Assembly (NCBI RefSeq): GCF_003514505.1
Contig: NZ_DOPX01000010.1
Location: 27,475-91,474 of the forward strand
Length of the DNA stretch: 64,000 bases
Source of the DNA: Proteiniclasticum sp.
GTDB taxonomy: Bacteria; Bacillota; Clostridia; Clostridiales; Clostridiaceae
Direction: 5' to 3'
The notes under the pieces: model-generated
Database searches by the model: none
Seen by the model: only the letters and a program-made list of their open reading frames with translations
What the model was told of the DNA's origin: nothing
Part shown: positions 40,780-49,029 of the stretch, piece by piece
How positions within the stretch are numbered: the first letter of the stretch is position 1
Layout: each line of letters begins with the position of its first letter
Program-made: the position numbers and the translations under genes

Positions 40780-40810
40780 ATTCTAAACTATCATCATTGT
40801 TTATAGTCAA
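40780..40810 (-). promoter_or_regulatory. MerR-type promoter (19-bp spacer) of the MerR-RDD C/B operon
   Basis: Minus strand TTGACT (40805-40810), 19-bp spacer, TAGAAT (40780-40785). An inverted repeat TAAAC-N10-GTTTA spans the spacer. Same -35 hexamer and same spacer length as in front of copy A. Confidence 0.7.
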
Positions 40811-40936
40811 GAACTATCGAAGATTTTTCATATTTTTCGTTCATTAGAGTCATATATGAGGTCTATGGGCTTTTACAGAGTAAATCACTCATCCACTCCA
40901 TTCCATTCGCCACACGTTAGCATTCCCCTTGGAACA

Positions 40937-40982
40937 TTGAATAAGGACCGATAAAATGGTATTCTCAATTATATTGAGAATA
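40937..40982 (+). promoter_or_regulatory. Promoter and dyad operator of the D-aspartate ligase-like gene
   Basis: TTGAAT (40937-40942), 17-bp spacer, TATTCT (40960-40965). The -10 is the left arm of a perfect inverted repeat TATTCTCAAT-TAT-ATTGAGAATA (40960-40982), which would place a regulator dimer over the transcription start; as RNA it would be a hairpin near the 5' end. Confidence 0.6.
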
Positions 40983-41007
40983 GAAAGAATACGAGGTTAT
41001 TAGAAGA

Positions 41008-42213
41008 ATGGGCAATTTAGATCTTCTCCCTGTACTATTGGCAAGTGATATTAATGTATATAGTATGGCGAGAGCTTTTCATGAAGAGTATAACGTTCAA
41101 TCCCTCATGGTGGCGAGACGCCTTTCTGGTCCAGTGATGAATTCTAAACTTCTAAGATATTGGGAAGAGAAAGAGTTAGATGATTCTATAGTATTTTTGG
41201 ATACCATGAAGAAGATCTACGAGGAGAACAGAGATAAAACCCTCATTCTCATTGGATGTGCAGACCATTATGTGAGGCTTATTGTTGAAAATAAAGAGGC
41301 GCTGAAAGAGATGTATGTGGTCCCTTACTCCGATAAGGAAGTACTCGACAACATCGTCCTGAAAGAAACATTCTATAGTCTTTGCAGTGAATACAATCTG
41401 GATTACGCAAAGACCCTTGTCTATAAGAAGGAAATGAATCTGGATTTCACACTGGATTTCGACTTCCCAGTGGTGCTGAAGCCATCTGATTCTGTAAGCT
41501 ACAATAAGAACTCCTTTGAAGGTCAACATAAGGTTTACTTCATAGACAATATGACCACCCTGAAAGATACCCTGAAAACCATCTATGGGCATGGATATGA
41601 GGATAACATGATCATCCAGGAAAGAATCCCCGGGGATGATGCCGCCATGTATGATCTGCAGGTCTATGTAGGAAGCGACCATAAAGTAAAGCTGATGAAC
41701 TTTGGTAATGTTCTTCTGGAGGAGCATACACCCAAGGGTATCGGCAGCAACGCCGCAACCTTAGTGGATTACAATGAGGAACTGATGAAAAAAATTCAGT
41801 TTTTCCTAGAAGATATCGGTTATGAGGGTCTTGCAGACTGTGACCTGAAATATGATCATCGTGACGGCACCTACAAGATGTTTGAAATCAATATCCGTCA
41901 GGGTCGAAGCCACTACCGGGTCACCGGTGGGGGAGATAACCTGGCGAAGTATATTGTAGAGGACTATGTGCTTCATAAAGAGCTTCCGGTGAAGTTTGTG
42001 AAAGATGACTATTTCTGGCATGTGGTTCCACTTGGTGTGGTGTACAAATACATTAAAGATGAAGAAAAGGTCAAGAAGATCAAACGGCTTGTAAAAGAAG
42101 GAAAAGTTTGTCACTCACTTTATTACAATAATGATATGACCTTAAAAAGATGGGTTTATCTGAAGCTTAGGGATTTCAATCAGTACAAGAAATACAAAAA
42201 ACATTTGGGGTAA
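41008..42213 (+). CDS. ATP-grasp ligase, D-aspartate ligase (Asl)-like
   Basis: 401 residues. Very similar in block order to Enterococcus D-aspartate ligase as I remember it: VLLASDINVYSMARAFHEEY at the N-terminus, LIGCADHYVRLIVENKEAL, YVVPYSDKEVLD, FPVVLKPSDSVSYNKNSFEGQHKVYFI, MIIQERIPGDDAAMYDLQVYV, GLADCDLKYDHRDGTYKMFEINIRQGRSHYRVTGGGDNLAKYIVED. The last block holds the ATP-grasp metal ligands (D..LKYD, E.N.R.GR). Such enzymes attach D-Asp through its beta-carboxyl to the peptidoglycan stem Lys using ATP. No aspartate racemase or amidating enzyme is adjacent, so another D-amino acid or carboxylate is possible. Start ATG 41008; ribosome site weak (GAGGTTATTAGAAG). Confidence 0.78.
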   Translation: MGNLDLLPVLLASDINVYSMARAFHEEYNVQSLMVARRLSGPVMNSKLLRYWEEKELDDSIVFLDTMKKIYEENRDKTLILIGCADHYVRLIVENKEALKEMYVVPYSDKEVLDNIVLKETFYSLCSEYNLDYAKTLVYKKEMNLDFTLDFDFPVVLKPSDSVSYNKNSFEGQHKVYFIDNMTTLKDTLKTIYGHGYEDNMIIQERIPGDDAAMYDLQVYVGSDHKVKLMNFGNVLLEEHTPKGIGSNAATLVDYNEELMKKIQFFLEDIGYEGLADCDLKYDHRDGTYKMFEINIRQGRSHYRVTGGGDNLAKYIVEDYVLHKELPVKFVKDDYFWHVVPLGVVYKYIKDEEKVKKIKRLVKEGKVCHSLYYNNDMTLKRWVYLKLRDFNQYKKYKKHLG

Positions 42214-42240
42214 AACTGCATCGATATTTTACACATTTTG

Positions 42241-42285
42241 GAGGAAAGCAGATTCTTTCAGCACAGACTGGTTCCTCTTTTTCTT
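42241..42285 (+). terminator. Possible terminator after the ligase gene
   Basis: GAGGAA (42241-42246) / TTCCTC (42272-42277) around a long loop, followed by TTTTTCTTT. Confidence 0.4.
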
Positions 42286-42311
42286 TAGTATAGTATGTAG
42301 GGGGGATATTT

Positions 42312-43493
42312 ATGAACTTGACTTTATCACATCTCAAAAAGGAACAGTGGAAGGGAACAGAACTACCCTTGGACTATATCAGTACGGAGTATTATGATGT
42401 AAAGATCTTGCAAAGCAGCGTAGGTTTTGAGATTTCTCTCACCAAAGAACTCCTGAAAACGCCCTTTATCAGCCGCTCTGATGAAAAGGGGTATCCGGAT
42501 AAGCTCTATGAAGATTATCGAGAAAACCCTTATGCATGGGGATACCTAGAGGGAGACAGGCTGGTAGCAGCTCTAGAAACTGCCTCAGAGAACTGGTCCA
42601 ACAGACTGCGCATTTCTGAGCTATTTGTGGAGGAGACCTATCGTAGAAAAGGTCTGGGACACCACCTCATGGCCATTGCAAAAGAACAGACCAGAAGAGA
42701 GAAAAGAAGAGCCCTGATTCTGGAGACCCAATCCTCCAACGTCCCTGCCATCACCTTCTATCTGAAAGAAGGATTTACCCTCATCGGGTTTGATTCCTGC
42801 GCCTACAGCAATGAGGATCTTCAGAGAAAAGAAGTACGGCTGGAACTTGGCTGGTTCCCAGAAAAAAGAAAAAAGCTGAAAAAAGAGGACATTCTCATCC
42901 GAGAGGAGAACCCGGAAGACCATCACCAAGTAGAAGCCATGACACAAAGAGCCTTCTGGAACAAACATCATCTGGGATGTGATGAGCATTATCTGGTCCA
43001 TAGAATTCGGCAGCATGGCGACTATATCCCAGAACTTTCAAGAATCGCAGAGGTGGATGGAACAATTGTCGGCGCCATTTTTTATACCAAATCCATGGTG
43101 AAAGATGAAAAAAGCAAGTATGAAATGCTTACCTTCGGACCTCTTTGTGTTGATCCTGCCTGGCAAGGAATGGGCATCGGTGAGGCTCTTCTTACAGAAA
43201 CTGCACAGCTAGCCAAAGAAAAAGGGCATCGGGGAATCATTATTTTCGGAGAACCAGATTACTATCCTCGTCTTGGTTTTAAGACCTGTGACCATTATGG
43301 CATCACCACAAAAGATGGGAAAAACTTTGATGCCTTCATGGCACTGGAGCTTTCAAAAGATTCCCTAAAAAATATATCCGGTAAATTCTATGAGTCACCT
43401 GTTTTTGAAGACTTGCCCAAGGAAAAGGTGGAAGCATATACTGCTCTTTTCCCAGAGCTTCCAAAAATCCCCTTTCCGGACCAGTGGGACTGA
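42312..43493 (+). CDS. Tandem GNAT acetyltransferase, N-half streptothricin-acetyltransferase-like
   Basis: 393 residues with two GNAT folds. First (about 25-180): LRISELFVEETYRRKGLGHHLMAIAKEQTRREKRRALILETQSSNVPAITFYLKEGFTLIGFDSCAYSNEDLQRKEVRLEL, where RRKGLGHHL is the acetyl-CoA loop and ILETQSxNVxAIxFYxxxGF matches streptothricin acetyltransferases. Second (about 195-340): IREENPEDHHQVEAMTQRAFW, LTFGPLCVDPAWQGMGIGEALL, IFGEPDYYPRLGFK, a YhbS-like GNAT. Fusion of a resistance-type and a YhbS-type enzyme is uncommon. ATG 42312 behind GGGGGG. Own -10 (TATAGT) close upstream. Substrates unproven. Confidence 0.85.
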   Translation: MNLTLSHLKKEQWKGTELPLDYISTEYYDVKILQSSVGFEISLTKELLKTPFISRSDEKGYPDKLYEDYRENPYAWGYLEGDRLVAALETASENWSNRLRISELFVEETYRRKGLGHHLMAIAKEQTRREKRRALILETQSSNVPAITFYLKEGFTLIGFDSCAYSNEDLQRKEVRLELGWFPEKRKKLKKEDILIREENPEDHHQVEAMTQRAFWNKHHLGCDEHYLVHRIRQHGDYIPELSRIAEVDGTIVGAIFYTKSMVKDEKSKYEMLTFGPLCVDPAWQGMGIGEALLTETAQLAKEKGHRGIIIFGEPDYYPRLGFKTCDHYGITTKDGKNFDAFMALELSKDSLKNISGKFYESPVFEDLPKEKVEAYTALFPELPKIPFPDQWD

Positions 43494-43506
43494 TCTCTTA
43501 CAAATA

Positions 43507-43545
43507 GAAGAGCTGCAGCAAATAAGCGCTGCAGCTCTTCTTTCT
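43507..43545. terminator. Bidirectional terminator
   Basis: Perfect 13-bp stem GAAGAGCTGCAGC/GCTGCAGCTCTTC (43507-43519 / 43528-43540), loop 8 nt, tail TTTCTTCTCTTC on the plus strand. Confidence 0.85.
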
Positions 43546-43557
43546 TCTCTTCTTAAA

Positions 43558-45027
43558 TCAGTCTTCATCATCTACTTCAAACTCTGTGATGATTCCAGTC
43601 AAGGCATTGATCTCAATCTCATATTCCTTTCCCTGATGATGAATTTCAAAATCATAACTGTCATCATCCATGTCCTCATCCACGATGGTTCCATTGACTC
43701 TCTCAAGGGCAATTCGCCTGGCATCGCCCAAGGTGATCCTTGATTTCTGTGGTGTGCTTGCCCCTCTATCATCATCGTCATCCTCGTCATCCACTTCAAC
43801 ATCTTTCACTGCCCCTGTGAAAGCATGGACTTCAACTTCATATTTTTTCCCATCATATATGATATCAAAGTCATAACTGCCATCGTCTCTTTCTTCTTCC
43901 ACGATGGTTCCATTGACCCTTCCTAGAGCGATCCGTCTTGCTTCTTCCAAAGTAATCCTTGATTTCTTCTGTGTGCTTGTTCCTCTATCATCATTGTCAT
44001 CGTCATCGTCGTCATCCGCTTCAACTTCTTTCACTGCCCCTGTGAAAGCATGGACTTCAACTTCATATTTTTTTCCATCATATATGATGTCAAAGTCATA
44101 GCTGTCATCATCTCTTTCTTCTTCCACGATGGTTCCATTGACTCTGCCTAGGGCAATTCTTCTTGCCTCTTCCAAGGTGATTCTTGATTTCTGTGGTGTG
44201 GCTGTTCCTCTATCATGGTCATCGTCGTCGTCATCTACTTCAACTTCTTTCACTGCTCCGGTGAAGGCATGGATCTCAATCTCATGCTTCACACCGTTAA
44301 AGAGAACCTTCACTTCATACTCCTCATCATCCAGTTCCATCTTCAGAAGCTCTCCTGGATACTTTTCCAGTGCGATGCTTTTTGCTTCTTCAAAGGAGAT
44401 CATGCCTTCCTTTGGCTGGTCACTGTTGTAAGTATACGAGGATAGCACCTGGAAAATCTCCTCCTGATCAAGATCCTGGGCTCTGTAATATTCCAGAAGT
44501 TCTTTCAGTGTCATATTCTCCAGTTCAGTCCTACCTAGAGAAACACCAAGCTCATTCAGTCTTCCAACTGCGGCTTCTCTGCCCGTGAGGTTCTGTTCTC
44601 CTGAATCTTTGAAGTTTCCAGCTAACACTGTGGCTTCAATCTGCTTGTTTTCCAGGTAAGCTCGGATCATCTCATTGACTTTTAGTACCTTCTCCTCGTT
44701 GGCTGCAAGATCTCTCACACTGATCATCACCACATTATCTGTACCACCATCAATAAACCCTCCAAGAATCATAAGATCCACCAGCTCACTTACAGTAGCT
44801 TCCAGAGACCTTGTGTCATTTGTGAATCCTGACAGAAGTTTTTCCGCGTCTTCATTAAGTGCTCTCACTTCGACCACTTGTTCCAGCCGGTTGGTCACCA
44901 CTTCAATGCTTGGGTTCACATCCATTGTCATGCGGAAAGAAGGTACCGTCAGATAGTAAAAGAGTCCAGCCACCAGAGCTATACTAAGTAATGGAAGCAT
45001 CAGTATCATTTTTCTTGATTTCAACAT
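43558..45027 (-). CDS. RsgI-like/PepSY repeat protein with poly-Asp linkers, extracytoplasmic
   Basis: 489 residues. Starts with a membrane anchor (residues 7-27, ILMLPLLSIALVAGLFYYL) and no cytoplasmic domain, then an RsgI-like core (MTMDVNPSIEVVTNRLEQVVEVRALNEDAEKLL). From residue 205 onward come four PepSY-type modules (RITLEEARRIALGRVNGTIVEEERDD ... YEVEVHAFTGAVKEVE), separated by acidic strings of up to about 7-8 Asp and a short HDRGTATPQK-type hinge. Modules 2 and 3 are almost identical in DNA and repeat at 225 bp. Third gene of the sigma operon, 75 bp after the RsgI-like gene. Asp-rich linkers could bind Ca2+. Confidence 0.82.
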   Translation of the reverse strand: MLKSRKMILMLPLLSIALVAGLFYYLTVPSFRMTMDVNPSIEVVTNRLEQVVEVRALNEDAEKLLSGFTNDTRSLEATVSELVDLMILGGFIDGGTDNVVMISVRDLAANEEKVLKVNEMIRAYLENKQIEATVLAGNFKDSGEQNLTGREAAVGRLNELGVSLGRTELENMTLKELLEYYRAQDLDQEEIFQVLSSYTYNSDQPKEGMISFEEAKSIALEKYPGELLKMELDDEEYEVKVLFNGVKHEIEIHAFTGAVKEVEVDDDDDDHDRGTATPQKSRITLEEARRIALGRVNGTIVEEERDDDSYDFDIIYDGKKYEVEVHAFTGAVKEVEADDDDDDDNDDRGTSTQKKSRITLEEARRIALGRVNGTIVEEERDDGSYDFDIIYDGKKYEVEVHAFTGAVKDVEVDDEDDDDDRGASTPQKSRITLGDARRIALERVNGTIVDEDMDDDSYDFEIHHQGKEYEIEINALTGIITEFEVDDED

Positions 45028-45102
45028 GGATAAAACCTCCTGTTTTTATTCTTATATCTATATAACAGAGAATCCTCTCGTTTTATTGCATCAATGTCAT
45101 AA

Positions 45103-46215
45103 TTAATCGTCATCCTCGTCATTCTCTGTATCCTCCTTATCGTCGTCATCCGTATCATCATTCTCTTCATCATTTGTATCGTCGTCATCGTCATTGTTAT
45201 CATCATCCAAAGCCTCTCTGTCATGGTCTAGAATCCTTCCCGTGAATGCATCAATCTCCAGCTCATGCTTTTCAGCATCTGTAAGGATTTCAAACTCATA
45301 ACTGTCCTCATCCAGATCCTCTTTCACAATGCTTCCGCCTGTTCTTCCCAAGGCAATTTTTCTGGCTTCCTGTATCGTGATTCTGCTTCTTCCTTCTTCT
45401 CCGGATGGCTTTTCATCGGGGTTTTCCTTCTCCTCCGGTTCCAGATGCTCTACTTCTGAAAGATCCTCACTTTCAATGATCCTTCCCAGATCCAGCTCCA
45501 GATTTTTCGAGAGAAGCACCAGCTCTTCCAGTGACATCTTCACGAGATCCTCTACTTTAAGTCCCTCTTGAAGAATCATCAGATTTCTGATGAACGTCAT
45601 TTTGCTGATGGATATGCCATACTCTTTCGCATAGTTCTCTATAGCCCGGGTCTTTTCTATGCGCTGATTGAGAAGTATCGGAACGATTTCCCTGTTTTTC
45701 AGATAGGCATGAATGAGATCATCCAGTCTGGTAAGCTTCTCCTCTTCCTTCATCTCATTCCTGCTGAACACCGAAAGAAGCATCACTTCTTCTTGACTTC
45801 TCAGATATCCTTCTTCAATAAGTTCCTCCAGAATCATCTCCGTGACGTCCTCATAGGATTTTCCACTGTAGTCTATGTCCTGAAGTAGAACTTCTCCCTC
45901 CGCATTAGAAGCTCGAAGCTCAATCACTTCATTCTTCTTGTTCGTTTTCAGTTCTATGCTTGGATTCACATCCAGATAGATTTCACTGTCCACCACCTGG
46001 TAGGTGCGATACCAGCTTCCGAACAAAAGAAGCAGCATTGCTGCAGCAGCTAGTGGAATCATGGGTTTTATAAATGGCCTTTTTGTCTCCTGACGGGTGA
46101 TCTCATCATGCCGGAGCATTTTAACCACAGGTTTTCCTTTGATCTCCTCCAGAAGATCAAGAGGTGCCGTCTCTATAATATTTTTCAGTCGCTTCTCAAT
46201 CTGACTGTCCTTCAT
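45103..46215 (-). CDS. RsgI-like anti-sigma factor with PepSY domain and acidic tail
   Basis: 370 residues. Cytoplasmic N-terminus of about 45 residues (KDSQIEKRLKNIIETAPLDLLEEIKGKPVVKML) for sigma binding, one span (PMIPLAAAAMLLLLFGSWY), then the RsgI core IYLDVNPSIELKTNKKNEVIELRASNAEGEVLL found in clostridial anti-SigI proteins, a helical region, one PepSY module (RITIQEARKIALGRTGGSIVKEDLDEDSYEFEIL) and a C-terminus of about 45 residues that is almost only Asp, Glu and Asn. Its ATG overlaps the sigma factor stop (ATGA). Probably holds the sigma factor at the membrane until an external signal is sensed. Domain order anti-sigma + PepSY + poly-acid tail is unusual. Confidence 0.85.
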   Translation of the reverse strand: MKDSQIEKRLKNIIETAPLDLLEEIKGKPVVKMLRHDEITRQETKRPFIKPMIPLAAAAMLLLLFGSWYRTYQVVDSEIYLDVNPSIELKTNKKNEVIELRASNAEGEVLLQDIDYSGKSYEDVTEMILEELIEEGYLRSQEEVMLLSVFSRNEMKEEEKLTRLDDLIHAYLKNREIVPILLNQRIEKTRAIENYAKEYGISISKMTFIRNLMILQEGLKVEDLVKMSLEELVLLSKNLELDLGRIIESEDLSEVEHLEPEEKENPDEKPSGEEGRSRITIQEARKIALGRTGGSIVKEDLDEDSYEFEILTDAEKHELEIDAFTGRILDHDREALDDDNNDDDDDTNDEENDDTDDDDKEDTENDEDDD

Positions 46216-46796
46216 GATCTTCCCTCCTCCAAATAAGTTCTCAGCTTTTTCAACCCCCGGTGATACTTGGAAAGCACCGTGGAAAGCTTCATCCCAAGGC
46301 TTTCGGATATCTCCTTATGTTTCATCCCAGATACTGCATATAATAGAATGATCTCCCGCTCCTCTTCTGTGAGATGCGCCAGCAAATGTTCCAGCACCAT
46401 CCGGTCCTCCAGGTCCGTCACATAGGAGAATCTCTTGTCATTTCCAAGAAGGGACGTGTCCTCCAGTTGAACCCGGTTTCTTTTTTTATACTCTGTGTAG
46501 TAAATGTTTTTCGCAATGGTGAACATCCACGCCAAGGGCTTCCCCATGGGCTTATAAAGATGGGCGGCAGAAAGAATCTTCAGATAGGTTTCCTGCATGA
46601 TCTCTTTTGACAGCTCATGGTCCCTGGTGAGGGAGACACAAAACGCATAAAGTGCTCTTTCTGTGAGATGATACAGATCATCCAGCGCCGCAGTGTCACC
46701 GGCACCGATCCTTTGAAACAGGCTTTCATCCACTGCCAGGGAGTCCCCTTCTTCTTTCGGGATATTCTCTTGTAGCACAAAAGTAAAAAGTATCAT
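46212..46796 (-). CDS. ECF-type RNA polymerase sigma factor
   Basis: 194 residues from ATG 46794-46796 with AGGAGGAG upstream; longer readings have no ribosome site. Region 2: LDDLYHLTERALYAFCVSLTRDHELSKEIMQETYLKILSAAHLY, then GKPLAWMFTIAKNIYYTEYKKRN. Region 4: HLTEEEREIILLYAVSGMKHKEISESLGMKLSTVLSKYHRGLKKLRTYL. First gene of a three-gene operon with two RsgI/PepSY envelope proteins and translationally coupled to the first of them. The partner suggests envelope or metal-ion stress; no target promoter can be named. Confidence 0.92.
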   Translation of the reverse strand: MILFTFVLQENIPKEEGDSLAVDESLFQRIGAGDTAALDDLYHLTERALYAFCVSLTRDHELSKEIMQETYLKILSAAHLYKPMGKPLAWMFTIAKNIYYTEYKKRNRVQLEDTSLLGNDKRFSYVTDLEDRMVLEHLLAHLTEEEREIILLYAVSGMKHKEISESLGMKLSTVLSKYHRGLKKLRTYLEEGRS

Positions 46797-47101
46797 CTCG
46801 ACTCCTCCTATACCATTAACTGCGCTGCATGGACTTTTATTGCACTCCATGCTCAAATTAATATTTTGTTCATAAATAGAGCCAGGAAAAAGATGCTGTC
46901 TTTCCCCTGGCTGATTTTCTCTTCTTTGTAGTATACCATAGAATCAATTGCATGAAATCAGTTTCCTGACACGTGAAAGCAGAACTCTCTACCTTTTGTA
47001 TGGTAGAGGTTGTACCTTTTCTTCCAGAAGCAAATTATTTGGCGCCGATGAGCCTCTCAAAACGTGGTAGAATAAAGAAAACACCCACTGGAGGAGGAGA
47101 C

Positions 47102-47929
47102 ATGATGTGTACAATCATTCCCTACACACCTGATAAGAAGAAAGAAGTCAGAATGCTCATAGAAGACCCCTTCGTAAGAGAAGATCTCCTTGGGTGCCTG
47201 GAAGAATTCCCGGATTGCGGCCTGGTTGCCATGGAAAAAGGTGTCATCGTAGGCGTAGCGGTCTTCACTGGCAAAAATGTGATCACAAGTTTCACCCTTT
47301 ATGTGGGAACATCCTATAGAAAGCGAGGCGTCGGCACAAAGCTTCTTCTGGAGCTGGAAAAAAGTATGCGCTCCAGTGCTGTGAAGGAAGTCTATTGTGA
47401 TTTTCAGGAAGATTCGAAGCATTCATCTTTTGTAGAGAAAAACGGTTATCCTCTCCAGTTCCGATCCAGTCTCATGACCTTCCAAGGCACTGATACCGCC
47501 TTATCTGATCACAGGATCCGTCTCTATGAAGATCAAGACTATGAGGCTGTTCATGACCTCCTTCACCGTGCATTTCAAAAAATGCGGAAACAGGTGGGTC
47601 TTCCTCTACAAGACGCACCGAAAAGCAGAGAAGAAGCAAAAAAATATCTGGAGAATAGAACCTCTATCTTTGTTCTGGAAGAAGAGAGCATCATAAAAGG
47701 CTGCATCTTCCTGGACGGCCATGAGATTGACAAACTGGCAGTAGCACCTGAAGAAGAAGGAAAAGGATTTGGTAGAGCTCTCCTCGCGGCGGGTATAAAA
47801 AATATAAAAATCCATCATAAGGAAGCCACCTTGTGGGTGGTCCAGGGAAACCCTGCGGAAAAGCTCTACACAAGCTTTGGATTCCAGAAAAGAAGACTTC
47901 ACTGCTTCCATAAAAAGATATTGTCCTAA
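47102..47929 (+). CDS. Tandem GNAT acetyltransferase
   Basis: 275 residues from the ATG at 47102 with GGAGGAGG upstream; the open frame extends 43 codons further up without a ribosome site. First GNAT half (about 1-125): VAVFTGKNVITSFTLYVGTSYRKRGVGTKLLLELEKSMRSS, the acetyl-CoA loop being RKRGVG. Second half (about 135-270): IRLYEDQDYEAVHDLLHRAF, IDKLAVAPEEEGKGFGRALLAAGI, ATLWVVQGNPAEKLYTSFGFQKRR. Both halves keep the CoA motif. Substrate unknown. Followed after 11 bp by a methyltransferase-like gene, so the two form an operon. Confidence 0.82.
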   Translation: MMCTIIPYTPDKKKEVRMLIEDPFVREDLLGCLEEFPDCGLVAMEKGVIVGVAVFTGKNVITSFTLYVGTSYRKRGVGTKLLLELEKSMRSSAVKEVYCDFQEDSKHSSFVEKNGYPLQFRSSLMTFQGTDTALSDHRIRLYEDQDYEAVHDLLHRAFQKMRKQVGLPLQDAPKSREEAKKYLENRTSIFVLEEESIIKGCIFLDGHEIDKLAVAPEEEGKGFGRALLAAGIKNIKIHHKEATLWVVQGNPAEKLYTSFGFQKRRLHCFHKKILS

Positions 47930-47940
47930 AGGAGACTCAA

Positions 47941-48960
47941 ATGATTAGTTTTGATAAAACCCCTGTTCTTACCCGTTGCTTTCACGACCTGTCCCTCTCC
48001 ATGGTCAGCATGCAGGAGTTCCTTAGAAAGCTGTTGCCTTATATGGAAAAGCCTTTGACAGAAAAAGAGGAGAAAGACGTGCTCCTTCTATTTTCCCAGT
48101 ATGGAGTCCCTCAGCATTCCCTGAAGATCTCTCCAAAACTTCTTAAGAATCATCCCTATTTTAGAAATATCCAGCTCAAAGAGATACAAACCGAAACAGT
48201 TTCCTACAAAGAAACGGTGATTCCAAAAAGAAGACTCATGAATACAGATTTCATGAAACCTCTAGGCAGACACCTTTTCCACTATCATCCGCTTGGATAT
48301 TTCGAAGAAGACATCCGGATGCCAGCTCTTCATGAAGGCGACACTGTTTGGATGGCTCCAGCCGTCAGTGAGTTCACCAGCATGGAAGAAGGCATCCGGA
48401 AGGGTCACGGCAAATGCCTCACCTTTGGCCTAGGCATCGGCCTCATCGTCTACATGTGGCTCAGAAAAGAAGAAGTTACAGAGGTAACCATCGTCGAATT
48501 CAATGAAGATGTGATCCAGCTCTTTCAAAAGCATATTCTGCCACAGTTTCCAGAAGGAAAATCCGTAACCATCATCCATGGAGATGCCTTTGACTATTTT
48601 ACCGAGGACTTTCTAAGCCAGTTTGATTATGTGTACGTAGACTTCTGGGAATCCACCGAAGACGGTCTCCCCTACTACACAAAGCTTATGGAGACCGGCG
48701 TAGATCTTCCCCAGGTGGACTTCTGGATTGAAGATGCCATCCTCATGGATGTGAAATACCTCACGTTTCTCTATCTCCAGCAGATGTATGAGGGAAAAAC
48801 TGCCAGTGATTTTATTTTTCAGCAGGACTTTTCCCTGGCGAAATATGCCCGGAAAATCCATTTTTTCTTCCAGCAGCTGGAGATGACCATCGGTTCACCA
48901 GAGGAGCTTCTTAGCCTCATTCACAGCAGAAATGTTCTGAGAAGTATTCTATCCATCTAA
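47941..48960 (+). CDS. Class I methyltransferase/spermidine-synthase-fold protein
   Basis: 339 residues. The C-terminal half has a Rossmann nucleotide fold: CLTFGLGIGLIVYMWL (motif I with GxGxG), VTIVEFNEDVIQLF (acidic ribose-binding residue Glu), TIIHGDAFDYF, FDYVYVDFWESTED. This resembles spermidine synthase-like and other class I methyltransferases. The first 110 residues are a separate helical domain that I do not recognise. No catalytic Asp pair of true spermidine synthase could be confirmed. Ribosome site AAAGGAG before ATG 47941. Function unknown; paired with the double-GNAT gene. Confidence 0.7.
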   Translation: MISFDKTPVLTRCFHDLSLSMVSMQEFLRKLLPYMEKPLTEKEEKDVLLLFSQYGVPQHSLKISPKLLKNHPYFRNIQLKEIQTETVSYKETVIPKRRLMNTDFMKPLGRHLFHYHPLGYFEEDIRMPALHEGDTVWMAPAVSEFTSMEEGIRKGHGKCLTFGLGIGLIVYMWLRKEEVTEVTIVEFNEDVIQLFQKHILPQFPEGKSVTIIHGDAFDYFTEDFLSQFDYVYVDFWESTEDGLPYYTKLMETGVDLPQVDFWIEDAILMDVKYLTFLYLQQMYEGKTASDFIFQQDFSLAKYARKIHFFFQQLEMTIGSPEELLSLIHSRNVLRSILSI

Positions 48961-48979
48961 CTATGTCCCTATAATACAT

Positions 48980-49020
48980 AACCCCCCTGGAGCTTCAGGA
49001 AGCTTCCAGGGGGGTTTCTT
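48980..49020. terminator. Strong bidirectional terminator
   Basis: AACCCCCCTGGA (48980-48991) pairs with TCCAGGGGGGTT (49005-49016), 12 bp with six consecutive G-C pairs; tail TTTCTTCTT on plus. It separates the methyltransferase gene from ccsB. Confidence 0.9.
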
Positions 49021-49029
49021 CTTAATAAA

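Noticed and set aside
43558..44450. 225-bp repeats with GAC/GAT tracts as a non-coding microsatellite
   Set aside because: The tracts lie in frame inside PepSY repeats with conserved residues between them, so they are coding.
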